Source: Natronomonas sp.
GTDB lineage: Archaea; Halobacteriota; Halobacteria; Halobacteriales; Haloarculaceae
Length of the DNA stretch: 64,000 nt
Assembly (NCBI RefSeq): GCF_028274965.1
Contig: NZ_JAQCNO010000057.1
Coordinates: forward strand, 1-64,000
Reading direction: 5' to 3'
The translations under genes were made by a program, and so were the position numbers. The notes under the pieces are model-generated. The model saw only the letters and a list, made by a program, of their open reading frames with translations, had not been told where the DNA came from and searched no databases. Shown here one piece after another: positions 56,501 to 64,000 of this stretch (position 1 is its first letter; every line of letters begins with the position of its first letter).

Positions 56501-56836
56501 GACCCCAGTGAGGCCCCAGATCAGGCCGCCGATATACAGTGCGGCACTGAGGCTCTCAGTTGTCGTAAACAGTCCAAGTGCTTGGAAGGTCAGCCACAGT
56601 CCGTTCGTTACCAATACGGCTCTGAGCCCGAGTTGCGTATCCCGTCCTTGAAGCCGTGATCCGTAAACGGCAGCGACGAAGCATCCGATGGCGATCGATA
56701 CGAAGAGGAGTACGAGGCCCAAGTGGACTGTTCCCCCTTCCAAAATAACAGTCCATATCTGGGTACTATGAGTGATAAGAGAAATACAAGTTTTGCACTC
56801 ATATACACTTTGATCGGAATTATACGCCCGGAACAC
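53558..56836 (-). CDS. Multi-PAS sensor histidine kinase with 7TM N-terminus and LOV-type PAS domain
   Basis: TM-rich N-terminus; about five PAS units; LOV signature GRNCRFLQGDDRDQAELDDLREAI; HisKA RVMRHNMRNDLSKVRGWAELL; HATPase ELIENATEA, NHGKGLGVWMIRMLVKQAGG. True start uncertain. Confidence 0.9.
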   Translation of the reverse strand: MFRAYNSDQSVYECKTCISLITHSTQIWTVILEGGTVHLGLVLLFVSIAIGCFVAAVYGSRLQGRDTQLGLRAVLVTNGLWLTFQALGLFTTTESLSAALYIGGLIWGLTGVGAWVYFISAYTGRSYHRDRRYRRLAVGVYLGLITVKLTNPLYGLYVQTQIQPVPYPHLVVEPQLFYWISFTLTYTLVAISFYWLLDAFRSSSQPTAGLSALAVLSLVPVVPRVAFTVLPAEAFPPVFLGVSFEPVGVAGFTLAMLVFVEDTFRRVERSARSEVFEKADDAMFVYDPNGELVETNRQADSLQSNIGIRCPTIEAFEQTFKPADEDDASSVVSIETDGSTRYFDITINPMGIGTENVGTVAGVRDVTERRERKRDIELKQRAMDEATVGITISDPDTEDNPLVYVNDGFVEQTGYSPDEVLGRNCRFLQGDDRDQAELDDLREAIAAEEPITVELRNYRKDGEQFWNRLSVTPIYDEAGDLTNHIGIQQDVTERKEQGRQLRAEQERFELLTESVEEYAFIVVDEDGDIQTWNGGARNLFGYKAETALGMPMAHLHPEADRQSELPTRLLQQARIAGESSDEGWRVRADGSEFYADVRYAALETDDGEFRGHAAIVRDMTEERQQRRRTERFVEESDDVVSILDADGTFDYISGSAGHVLGHDPDALLEESFFDYIHPSDRTRVMEAFFDCAEGVEGDIEIDGRLESGSSEYLNVNIRCRNMRADDAIDGTLLYLRDVTDSKKRTRRLEAIFNGTFQFTGLLEPDSTVIEVNDAALEFGGFDREDAVGEPFYEAPWWTHSEEVNTRVQDALARAAEGEFIRYETDVKGAEGLATIDFSVKPVTDEDGDVTLLIVEGRDITAQRQQGQHLDVMQRVMRHNMRNDLSKVRGWAELLAEESDPDERARQFETIERILNKWGSMTENIERIQGAIQSQRDEQATVDVSGLVEKVTESSKETFPEAVIEAETADIESAPVPAVLGEALRELIENATEATPDDDCRVEIRLSRPDDDWVSVDVLDNGPGMPEMEADVLENGEETPLNHGKGLGVWMIRMLVKQAGGDVSVDATPDGTTVSLMIPVRDETATNAYSTTY

Positions 56837-56838
56837 TA
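56823..56838. repeat. 16-bp direct repeat TACGCCCGGAACACTA, left copy
   Basis: Exact match to 57907-57922. Confidence 0.85.
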
Positions 56839-56902
56839 CCGGGCGAGAATCTACTAGTAGGCTCGGTGGAAGTATAATGAGTCGAGCACACGGTGTCCTG
56901 AT

Positions 56903-57256
56903 CTACTCCGACAGCTTCCAAGACCCGTCAAGAACCGCTTTACTCTGAGTGATTATTTGATCGGTGAACTCCGTCGTGATGCGTCCCTGTGGATTCGCTA
57001 CGGCACGGTGTCTGACCGTTCCAATAACCCATGGAGAACAGTATGATGTCTTATCGGGGTTTCGGCCTGTAATCCACGCATCTCCGACCTCGTGGTTTGC
57101 CGGAAGGTCGCTCGTCGTGAGTGCAGCACAAACGTACTCCTCGCCGGGATACGGTAGCTGCTCTGCGGCCAGAATTAACCAGAGTCGAGGATTCAATCCC
57201 TGTCTGAAGGGATCGGGAGCCCAGAAGACATCCCCCTTCTGATAGGAGTCACTCAC
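56903..57256 (-). CDS. PemK/MazF-like toxin family protein
   Basis: GTG start: VSDSYQKGDVFWAPDPFRQGLNPRLWLILAAEQLPYPGEEYVCAALTTSDLPANHEVGDAWITGRNPDKTSYCSPWVIGTVRHRAVANPQGRITTEFTDQIITQSKAVLDGSWKLSE; overlaps HTH gene stop. Confidence 0.72.
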   Translation of the reverse strand: MSDSYQKGDVFWAPDPFRQGLNPRLWLILAAEQLPYPGEEYVCAALTTSDLPANHEVGDAWITGRNPDKTSYCSPWVIGTVRHRAVANPQGRITTEFTDQIITQSKAVLDGSWKLSE

Positions 57257-57608
57257 GCTGTTCACGCGGATCGGCCGCGTACTGCTGCCACTCGTCGTAC
57301 TCGAACGGTGCTTCTTCGTGACTTGCGACTTCACTCGCATGAATCGTTGCAGCGTCGACGCTCCGATCGTGATCACTGATTCGCCAGTACTGTCCTCTGT
57401 GGTCTACTCGCCCGCGTTCCCGAAGCCGCACCAGCGTCGGTCCGACCGAGCCACGCTTGACGTTGGTCGCCTCTGCGATCTCGGTTTGAGTGAACGCCTC
57501 GTGTGCATGCTCTTCGAGAAATTCGAGTATCCTGGCAGCATTCGTCTCGGGTCTTGGTTGTCCCTCGTCGTTATCGATCTCCTCGAACCGATCAGCACTG
57601 ATTGGCAT
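57249..57608 (-). CDS. HTH (MarR-like) protein, putative antitoxin
   Basis: ARILEFLEEHAHEAFTQTEIAEATNVKRGSVGPTLVRLRERGRVDHRGQYWRIS winged HTH; translationally coupled to PemK/MazF-like gene (GTGAGTGA). Confidence 0.75.
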   Translation of the reverse strand: MPISADRFEEIDNDEGQPRPETNAARILEFLEEHAHEAFTQTEIAEATNVKRGSVGPTLVRLRERGRVDHRGQYWRISDHDRSVDAATIHASEVASHEEAPFEYDEWQQYAADPREQRE

Positions 57609-57906
57609 ATGTATGTACTGTTTTGTATTAGATGTACTAAAGGCTTCCCCGGATGCTCTCTCGCGTCAGTCTGTGGCCCAGGGGATCGCAAATGTTGATA
57701 CCACGAAGCGTATTTCGGTTCCGATACGAATCGATCACCATGCGAAAAAGCAACCCAGCAGTCATCGTTTTATGCTCTTCATCGGCAGCAGTTTTCCAGC
57801 CTTACAGTAGTATACCAGCTTACTTCGGGAAAACCGACTTGACAAAAGATTGTAGCCGATGCTATACGTATTATTTGTAAATAATTCCAGTAAGCTATTT
57901 GAAATG

Positions 57907-57922
57907 TACGCCCGGAACACTA
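57907..57922. repeat. 16-bp direct repeat TACGCCCGGAACACTA, right copy
   Basis: Exact match to 56823-56838. Confidence 0.85.
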
Positions 57923-58214
57923 ACGTCCGACCTCATCCCAGGCGGCGTGCCGCGGTCGGTCGGCTAACCCTCGTGCCGGGCGGTCGGTCCGTTCGGACCG
58001 ACGGTCGGTGGTCCGTACCGCGATCGCCGGGGCGACAGTGCCGCCGCGGCGGGCGTATCGCGCACCCGGGTTCTCCGGGCGGTCATCGCTACCCGAACGG
58101 GCTGCTCGGCCGGGGACTAGTGGTGCGCACGGACCGGTACGCCCCGCGGCGGTAATCCTCTTTCGGCCCGCTCGCCCCGGTCGGTATATATTCGCGGCCT
58201 CCGTACGACCGATC

Positions 58215-58880
58215 GTGTCACACGCCGTCGTGTTCGATCTCGACGACACGCTCGCCGTGACCGACCGCGACCGCGAGACGCTCCTGTCGGTCGCGGCCGA
58301 CCGGGCCGGGATCGCGCTGTCGTTCGATCGCAGCGCCTACCGGGAGGCCCACCGCGAACACAGCGGCACCGAGAGCCGCCGGCCGGTCTTCGAGGCGCTC
58401 GTCGGCGAGGACGCGCCCGCGCTCACCCGGGCGTACCGCGAGGCGATCGGCGAGGCGCTGAGGCCGGTCGACGGTGCCGAACGCCTCGTCGCGACCCTCC
58501 GGGAGCGCTATCGAGTCGGGCTGTTGACCGACGGCCCCGGGAGGACCCAACGGGACAAACTCGAACGGCTCGGGTGGACGGACGCGTTCGATGCCGTCCT
58601 CATAACCGGGGCGATCGGAGCGCCGAAACCGGACGGGGAGGGCTTCGCGCGGATCGCGGCCGAACTCGGTGTCGATCCGGGGCGGGCGGCCTACGTCGGC
58701 GACGACCCCAAGCGGGACATCGCGGGGGCGGCCGGCGCCGGATTCGCGCCCGTGCAGGTTCGCTATCCGGGAGGCCCGGCGGCGCACCCGGCAGCCGAAG
58801 CGACCGTGCCCCGCGACGACATCGGGCGGTTACCCGGTCTGCTCGGGGCCGTCTTCGAGGACGGCCTCGAAGACGCGTAA
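58215..58880 (+). CDS. HAD family hydrolase
   Basis: GTG start: VSHAVVFDLDDTLAVTDRDRETLL; GLLTDGPGRTQRDKLERLG; YVGDDPKRDIAGAAGAG. Confidence 0.92.
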   Translation: MSHAVVFDLDDTLAVTDRDRETLLSVAADRAGIALSFDRSAYREAHREHSGTESRRPVFEALVGEDAPALTRAYREAIGEALRPVDGAERLVATLRERYRVGLLTDGPGRTQRDKLERLGWTDAFDAVLITGAIGAPKPDGEGFARIAAELGVDPGRAAYVGDDPKRDIAGAAGAGFAPVQVRYPGGPAAHPAAEATVPRDDIGRLPGLLGAVFEDGLEDA

Positions 58881-59231
58881 GCTCCGCTTGACGTCGGCGC
58901 CGCTCTCTACGAAGACGAGCGTTCGGGGCGGTTGGGTCGCCTTCGGCCGGGCGCGGAGGCCGGCCTCCGCGGCAGCGTCGAGGGCTGTTCGAACCCCGGT
59001 TTCGAACTCGACGCGGAGCCGGTCAGGGTGGACGTACGCGGCGCCGACGTCGGTCCGTTCGTCACCCCCGGCGACGATGCGGTAGGCGAACGCGCCGCCC
59101 GTCGCGGGTTCGACGTCGGGATCGGCCTCGAGAACGTCGAGCGATCCCAAGACGCCGCGGTCCGGGCCGTCGATCTCGGAGGCCAAAAGCTGGCCGATCC
59201 GCTTGCCGTCGGTGATCGCGTCCCAGACCAT
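58830..59231 (-). CDS. Haloarchaeal hypothetical protein
   Basis: MVWDAITDGKRIGQLLASEIDGPDRGVLGSLDVLEADPDVEPATGGAFAYRIV; overlaps 59231..59674 gene and converges with the HAD gene. Confidence 0.75.
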   Translation of the reverse strand: MVWDAITDGKRIGQLLASEIDGPDRGVLGSLDVLEADPDVEPATGGAFAYRIVAGGDERTDVGAAYVHPDRLRVEFETGVRTALDAAAEAGLRARPKATQPPRTLVFVESGADVKRSLRVFEAVLEDGPEQTG

Positions 59232-59674
59232 CAGCGCAACTCCGAGCGCGCGCTGCGGGCGTGCTCCGCGACGTCGATCCCCCGGCGGTGCGCGTAGAGT
59301 ACCGCCGCCGCTTCGATCGTCACCCCGAGTTCGGACTGCAGGCCGTTGACCGCAGCGACGCTTGACTGTTTGTCCTCGCCGGCCTCGACGAGGGCGCCGA
59401 GGACGCGCTCGAACGTCGATCGTTCCTGGAGGATCGACTCGTCGGGTCGGAACCCCTCCGGGACGGACGTCTCCGCCGGGTCGAACTGCGCCTCGAGGTC
59501 CCCCTCAACACGCCGGAGTAACCCTTCGCTTGCGGCCACGTCAACGAGGCGTTTGGCCTGGTCGGGCGAGAACCAATCGCGGTCGAGCGAGAGCGCAACG
59601 ACGAAGGCGCTCTCGCCCATCCTGCGGCTGCCGTCGGCCCGAAACGGGGCCGCGACCGCCGTTCGGAGGCTCAT
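59231..59674 (-). CDS. DUF2240 family protein
   Basis: MSLRTAVAAPFRADGSRRMGESAFVVALSLDRDWFSPDQAKRLVDVAASEGLLRRVEGDLEAQFDPAETSVPEGFRPDESIL. Confidence 0.85.
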   Translation of the reverse strand: MSLRTAVAAPFRADGSRRMGESAFVVALSLDRDWFSPDQAKRLVDVAASEGLLRRVEGDLEAQFDPAETSVPEGFRPDESILQERSTFERVLGALVEAGEDKQSSVAAVNGLQSELGVTIEAAAVLYAHRRGIDVAEHARSARSELR

Positions 59675-59781
59675 GACCGAGCACTGCGGTGGCCGGGACA
59701 AATAGCCGTCGGTCCCTCGGCTCTCCACGCTACTCTACTCCCCGCGGCCGCTCGCGTCCCGGCCCGCGCCCGTACCCGCGC

Positions 59782-60210
59782 TCAGTCCGCCTCGGCCCCG
59801 CCCCCGCCGGTCAGCACGGAGACGTTCCGCTCGCCCCAGACGAACGACGCCCGGCGCCGCCCCTCGAAGGAGAGGTACGACCCGATCGCACAGAGCGCGC
59901 GATCTGAGAGACGCAGGCCGGCGTGGCCGTCGTCCGATCGACGGTCGGTCGCCGAGGCGTCGTCGCCCCGAAGCGCCGGGGCCTCGACGACGTTCGTCCG
60001 GGCGGGGTCGTCGTCGTTCGGGCCGAACCACGCTTCGCGGACGCCGTCGGCCGCGGCCCGATACCGGATGCGCGCGCCGTTCGAAAAGCGGATCTCGACC
60101 GCCGGGTCGCCGGTTTCGGTCCGCGCCCGCGGTCGGACCGCGGCGAGTTCCGGGAGCGATCGGTCTGGCGACGCGCCGTCCTCGAGGCGGTCGGTGTCGT
60201 GTTTCGCCAC
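59782..60210 (-). CDS. Haloarchaeal hypothetical protein
   Basis: 142-aa ORF with consistent codon bias; VEIRFSNGARIRYRAAADGVREAWFGPNDDDPARTNVVEAPAL. Confidence 0.7.
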   Translation of the reverse strand: MAKHDTDRLEDGASPDRSLPELAAVRPRARTETGDPAVEIRFSNGARIRYRAAADGVREAWFGPNDDDPARTNVVEAPALRGDDASATDRRSDDGHAGLRLSDRALCAIGSYLSFEGRRRASFVWGERNVSVLTGGGGAEAD

Positions 60211-60243
60211 GCCGGCGGTTCGGCCGCGAGCAGTCTGAGCGTT

Positions 60244-60263
60244 CCCCCACGTTCGCGTGGGGG
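60244..60263. other. Perfect 8-bp hairpin CCCCCACG-TTCG-CGTGGGGG
   Basis: Direct reading; lies between the transducer stop (60401) and the start of 59782..60210. Confidence 0.8.
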
Positions 60264-60400
60264 TCTATGACCGGCCGAGAAGCGGCCCGTCGGTCCGGAG
60301 ACGGAGGCAGAGGCGGAGGCGGGGACGCTCGGTCGATGGCCCGGCCGCGACGGGTCGACCGCGCCGAAACGTCGGGCGGACCCTCCGCGGGAGCGGCGAT

Positions 60401-62308
60401 CTACTCGCGACCGCCGTCGCTGCGGGCTGGTGGGCGTCCGGACCGGGCGGGGTCGGAATCGGGCGACTCCGCGGCGGCCGGTGGGGATCGCTCGTCGGTG
60501 CGGCCCCGCGGTTCGGCCTCGAAGGCGGCGACCTGCTCGGAGAGTTCGTCCGCCGCGTCGGCGAGTGCCTTGACGTCGGTGACCGTCTCCCCGAGCGATT
60601 CGGCCTGAGCGGTCGTCCGGTCGGCGACGTCGGCGGTGTCGCGGGCGGTCTCTCGGCTCGTCGTCGAAACGTCGTCGACCATCGAGGCGATCTCCTCGGC
60701 GGAGGCGGCCTGATCGTCGGTCGCGGCGCTGATCTCGGTGATGCCGTTTTCGGCCTGTTCGATCTCCGTCACGATGTCGTCGAACAGCTCGATCGTCTCC
60801 TCGATCGTCTCGGCGCCCGTTTCGACGCGGGCGTTCATCTCCTCGATGCTGTCGGCGGTTTCGTCCGTCACGTCCCGGACGTTCTCGATCCGTCGCTCGA
60901 TGTCGTCGGTCGCGTCGGCGGCCTCCCCGGCCAGCGACTTCACCTCCTCGGCGACGACGGCGAACCCGTCGCCGTCCGCGTCGGCGCTGGCGGCTTCGAT
61001 CGATGCGTTGAGCGCCAGGATGTTGGTCTGGTCCGCGATGCTCCCGATCAGTTCGACGATCTCGCCGATCTCGTCCATGCGGTCGTTTAGCGCCGCGATC
61101 CCCGCAGCGACGTCCTCGGCCTGTGACTCGATGGCCTCGATCTCCGCCGTCGCGTCGCCGGCGTACTCGCGGCCCCGGTTTCCGCGTTCGACGGCGGTTT
61201 TCGCCGTGGCGGCGACCTCCTCGGAGGAGGAGGCGATCTCCTCGATCGTCGCCGACATGTCGTTTATTTCGCCCGTCACGGTTCGGAGCTGGTCGTCCTG
61301 CTCTTCGGCCCGCGTCGCGACGTCGGAGACCGACGTCTCGATCTCCGTGCTCATCGTCTTGATATCCGTCGAGCGGTCGGCGATGCTCTCCGTGGCGTCA
61401 CAGACCGTCGTCGCGAACGTCTGGATGTCGTCGACCGTCCGTTCGACGTCGTCCATCATGTCGTTGAACGCCCGCGCGACGTCTCGCATCGCGTCGTGAT
61501 TGACGGAGTCGTCGAGTCGCCGCGTCAGATCGCCGTCGGCACACGCCGTCATCACCGCCCGGTACTCGTCGGCCGTCTCGTTCAGTTCGCTGTTCAGCGC
61601 CGCCATCTCCTCTTTCTGTTCGGCGGCCTCGCGCCGCTTGTCCTCGGCGTTTTGCTTTGCCCGCTCGACCTCGTCGAGTTTCTCCTCGATGCGCTCGCGG
61701 GTCTTCTGTCGCTGGATGGCGAGCGACTGCCAGAGAAACGTCACGGTCGTCGCGAGCATCAGGACGCCGAGCGCGTGGATGCTGCCCCACACGATGGGGT
61801 TCGCCATCGCCGCCTGGTGGTTGTAGACGGTGAACCACTCGATGAGCCCGAAGACGCTGTGTTGTACCCCGACGTACCCGATTGTGAGGACGAACGGCAC
61901 CCAGTCCTCGTACAGCGCAACGACGCCGACGCCGATGAAGTACAGAAAGTGCGCCTCAATGAAGCCGCCGGTGAAGTACGCCAACACGGATGCGAGCATC
62001 ATAAACGCGATTGCGGCGAGCGCCGAGCGGGCGCGCCGCGGCAGCTGCGGCAGCGCGCCCAGAACCAACAGTCCCACGACGAGTCCCGTTCCGGCGATCG
62101 AGTGCGAAAGCGGTATCGCCGGAAGCTCGGCCCCGGTGACCGACTGGACGCCGGTCAGGCGGCTGATTGCGAACACGATCGGCGCGAGGACCGCGGTGAA
62201 CGCGAGGATACCACGGTGTCGCTTGTGGAACGCCTCATCTGGTATCTCCGTCCCGTTCGGCGTGTTATCAACGTACTGGGCGAGCGCGGACTGCGACGCG
62301 TCTGACAT
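60401..62308 (-). CDS. Methyl-accepting chemotaxis (Htr-like) transducer protein
   Basis: N-terminal multi-TM region, HAMP-like segment, and [55 protein letters not shown] signaling tip. Confidence 0.95.
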   Translation of the reverse strand: MSDASQSALAQYVDNTPNGTEIPDEAFHKRHRGILAFTAVLAPIVFAISRLTGVQSVTGAELPAIPLSHSIAGTGLVVGLLVLGALPQLPRRARSALAAIAFMMLASVLAYFTGGFIEAHFLYFIGVGVVALYEDWVPFVLTIGYVGVQHSVFGLIEWFTVYNHQAAMANPIVWGSIHALGVLMLATTVTFLWQSLAIQRQKTRERIEEKLDEVERAKQNAEDKRREAAEQKEEMAALNSELNETADEYRAVMTACADGDLTRRLDDSVNHDAMRDVARAFNDMMDDVERTVDDIQTFATTVCDATESIADRSTDIKTMSTEIETSVSDVATRAEEQDDQLRTVTGEINDMSATIEEIASSSEEVAATAKTAVERGNRGREYAGDATAEIEAIESQAEDVAAGIAALNDRMDEIGEIVELIGSIADQTNILALNASIEAASADADGDGFAVVAEEVKSLAGEAADATDDIERRIENVRDVTDETADSIEEMNARVETGAETIEETIELFDDIVTEIEQAENGITEISAATDDQAASAEEIASMVDDVSTTSRETARDTADVADRTTAQAESLGETVTDVKALADAADELSEQVAAFEAEPRGRTDERSPPAAAESPDSDPARSGRPPARSDGGRE

Positions 62309-62478
62309 TAGCGCGTGTTCACCGGGCCGAGATAAAACCCTCCACGCGAGCCCGGACGGCGATACGGCCAGAAGCGTTAAACCGGTGGCGAGGGCCGCGC
62401 GCTCGTCCGTGTGCGCGCGACTCGAGACTGAGCCGCCGCGCGTCGGTCGGAGCCCGCCGGTCGGCCGGCGAGGCTGCG

Positions 62479-62757
62479 TTAGTCGGCGAGTTCGTCGAAG
62501 CGGGCGGCGAGATCGATGTCTTTCGTCGTGACGCCGCCGGCGTCGTGGGTCGTCAGCCGGACCTCGACCTCCCGCCAGTTGATCGTCAACTCGGGGTGAT
62601 GGAAGGCCTCCTCGGCGAGCCCGCCGGCACCGGCGGCGAACCCGACGCCCTCGAGATAGGAGTCGAACTCGAAGGTCCGGACGATCTCGTCGCCCTCGCG
62701 CGTCCAGTGCTCCGGGAGTTCGGCGTCGATCTCGTCGTCGGAGAGTACGTCACTCAT
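62479..62757 (-). CDS. 4a-hydroxytetrahydrobiopterin dehydratase
   Basis: [75 protein letters not shown]. Confidence 0.95.
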   Translation of the reverse strand: MSDVLSDDEIDAELPEHWTREGDEIVRTFEFDSYLEGVGFAAGAGGLAEEAFHHPELTINWREVEVRLTTHDAGGVTTKDIDLAARFDELAD

Positions 62758-62880
62758 GAAACGCTGTTCGGGTCGGTGTCGTTTAGTTCTTGTCGGGGGT
62801 CGGCCGAGCCCCGACGGACGCGTTGGGCGGTACGGGAGACACGGCCGAGGAGAGCGTTCCGCGCGAGCGGGGTCGCGGCG

Positions 62881-63732
62881 TCAATCGAGAGCCTGGTCGT
62901 CGGTCGGCGGCGGGACGGCGACCGGCGCCGAGTCGAGGTTCCGGAGGCGCCAGACCGCCGCCAGCGTCAGCCCGAAGGCCACGAACGAAACGCCGAGGAT
63001 CGCGAGCTGTCCGGCGTCGCCGAACGCCCGCCTCGCGAGGACGAGTTGGCCGATGACGAGAAGCCCCGCGAGGCCGCCCGCGGTCGGCACGGCACGGAGG
63101 CCGAGTTCCCGGCCCCAGAGGGACATCACGACGAGCGCGGCGAACATCCCGAACCCGACGCCGTAGTAGAGCAGCTGGGCGAGCTCCCCGAAGATGAAGA
63201 ACAGTCGCGGGGTGAGCGCAACGGCGATCGGAAACCCGAACAGCGCGGCGGTACCGGCCTGACGGATCCGGGTCGTCGAGACCGGCGACGTCTCGGCGTA
63301 GGCCCACACCGTCGCGGCGATGAGGAGGCTCAAAATCAGCGAGGCGAGCCCGAAGTGCAGCGTCAACACGAGGATCGAGTAGCCGAACACGAACTCCTCG
63401 ACGAGGACGGTAAAGGCGCCGAAGACGATCTGCAGCGGCGTCAAGAGAAGCGCCGCAAGGACCGCAAGCAGGGTCCGTCGGCGCCCGCCGCTCCGCCAGA
63501 CGGCGGCCGCCGAGCCGAGTATCATGAAGCCGGTGACCATCGCAACGAGGCGGTGGGACCACTCGATGAACGACATCAGGTTCGCCGGGAAGAGCCCGAA
63601 GACGGCGCCGTCACACAGCGGCCACCGCGCCTCGCAGGTCAGCCCGGACCCGGTGGCCGCGGTGACGACGCCGACGACGGCGGTGATCGCCGTTACGACC
63701 GTCGTGGCGAGCAGTAGCCGGCGGAGGTGCAT
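62881..63732 (-). CDS. COX15/CtaA family heme A synthase
   Basis: MHLRRLLLATTVVTAITAVVGVVTAATGSGLTCEARWPLCDGAVFGLFPANLMSFIEWSHRLVAMVTGF. Confidence 0.92.
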   Translation of the reverse strand: MHLRRLLLATTVVTAITAVVGVVTAATGSGLTCEARWPLCDGAVFGLFPANLMSFIEWSHRLVAMVTGFMILGSAAAVWRSGGRRRTLLAVLAALLLTPLQIVFGAFTVLVEEFVFGYSILVLTLHFGLASLILSLLIAATVWAYAETSPVSTTRIRQAGTAALFGFPIAVALTPRLFFIFGELAQLLYYGVGFGMFAALVVMSLWGRELGLRAVPTAGGLAGLLVIGQLVLARRAFGDAGQLAILGVSFVAFGLTLAAVWRLRNLDSAPVAVPPPTDDQALD

Positions 63733-63836
63733 AAACGACGTTCGGACCCGGATCGGTATATACCACTCGGAACGGGAAGCCTGACCGGAGCGGGCGAGGT
63801 GGGTAGATTTTTCAGGCCGCTGGACGGGGTACGTGC

Positions 63837-64000
63837 ATGGGACTTGAGGAAGACTCGCTGGAGTACCACCGGCGCACACCCCCCGGCAAACTCGAAATCT
63901 CGACCACCAAACCCACCAACACACAACGAGACCTCTCGCTCGCGTACTCCCCCGGCGTCGCCGCACCCTGCACCGAAATCGCGGAGACGCCCACCGACGC
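63837..64000 (+). CDS. Malic enzyme (N-terminal part, truncated by window edge)
   Basis: [55 protein letters not shown]. Confidence 0.88.
   Translation, partial: MGLEEDSLEYHRRTPPGKLEISTTKPTNTQRDLSLAYSPGVAAPCTEIAETPTD

Overview
This 64 kb window is haloarchaeal chromosomal DNA: high GC, dense overlapping operons, Tat-lipoprotein signal sequences, acidic proteins, and HalX, PstS and halocyanin-type proteins. Most of it looks like core genome. It includes pyrimidine and purine genes (pyrB-pyrI, purD, cdd, a nucleoside phosphorylase), a phosphohexomutase, an RPA operon (RPA, an RPA-associated protein, a calcineurin-like phosphoesterase), a Dna2-like nuclease-helicase and a PH-domain (YdbS/YdbT-like) pair. 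It also includes a halocyanin, a UDG-family protein, a ubiquitin-like MoaD/SAMP gene coupled to an MBL-fold hydrolase, and two TatA paralogs. Further along are a DinB polymerase, a pstSCAB-phoU operon, a PiT transporter, a chemotaxis transducer, CtaA and the start of a malic enzyme. Two regions stand out. (1) At about 36.18-36.76 kb, a tRNA-Arg(CCU) is followed, in its own orientation, by a repeat array carrying tRNA 3'-end fragments and hairpins, with apparent compensatory changes between copies. (2) At about 52.9-57.9 kb, an AT-richer accessory island holds a multi-PAS/LOV histidine kinase, a decayed PemK/MazF-like relic, and an apparently intact HTH/PemK-MazF-like module bracketed by an exact 16-bp direct repeat. 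Product names rest on motif and family recognition by eye; no database search was run.
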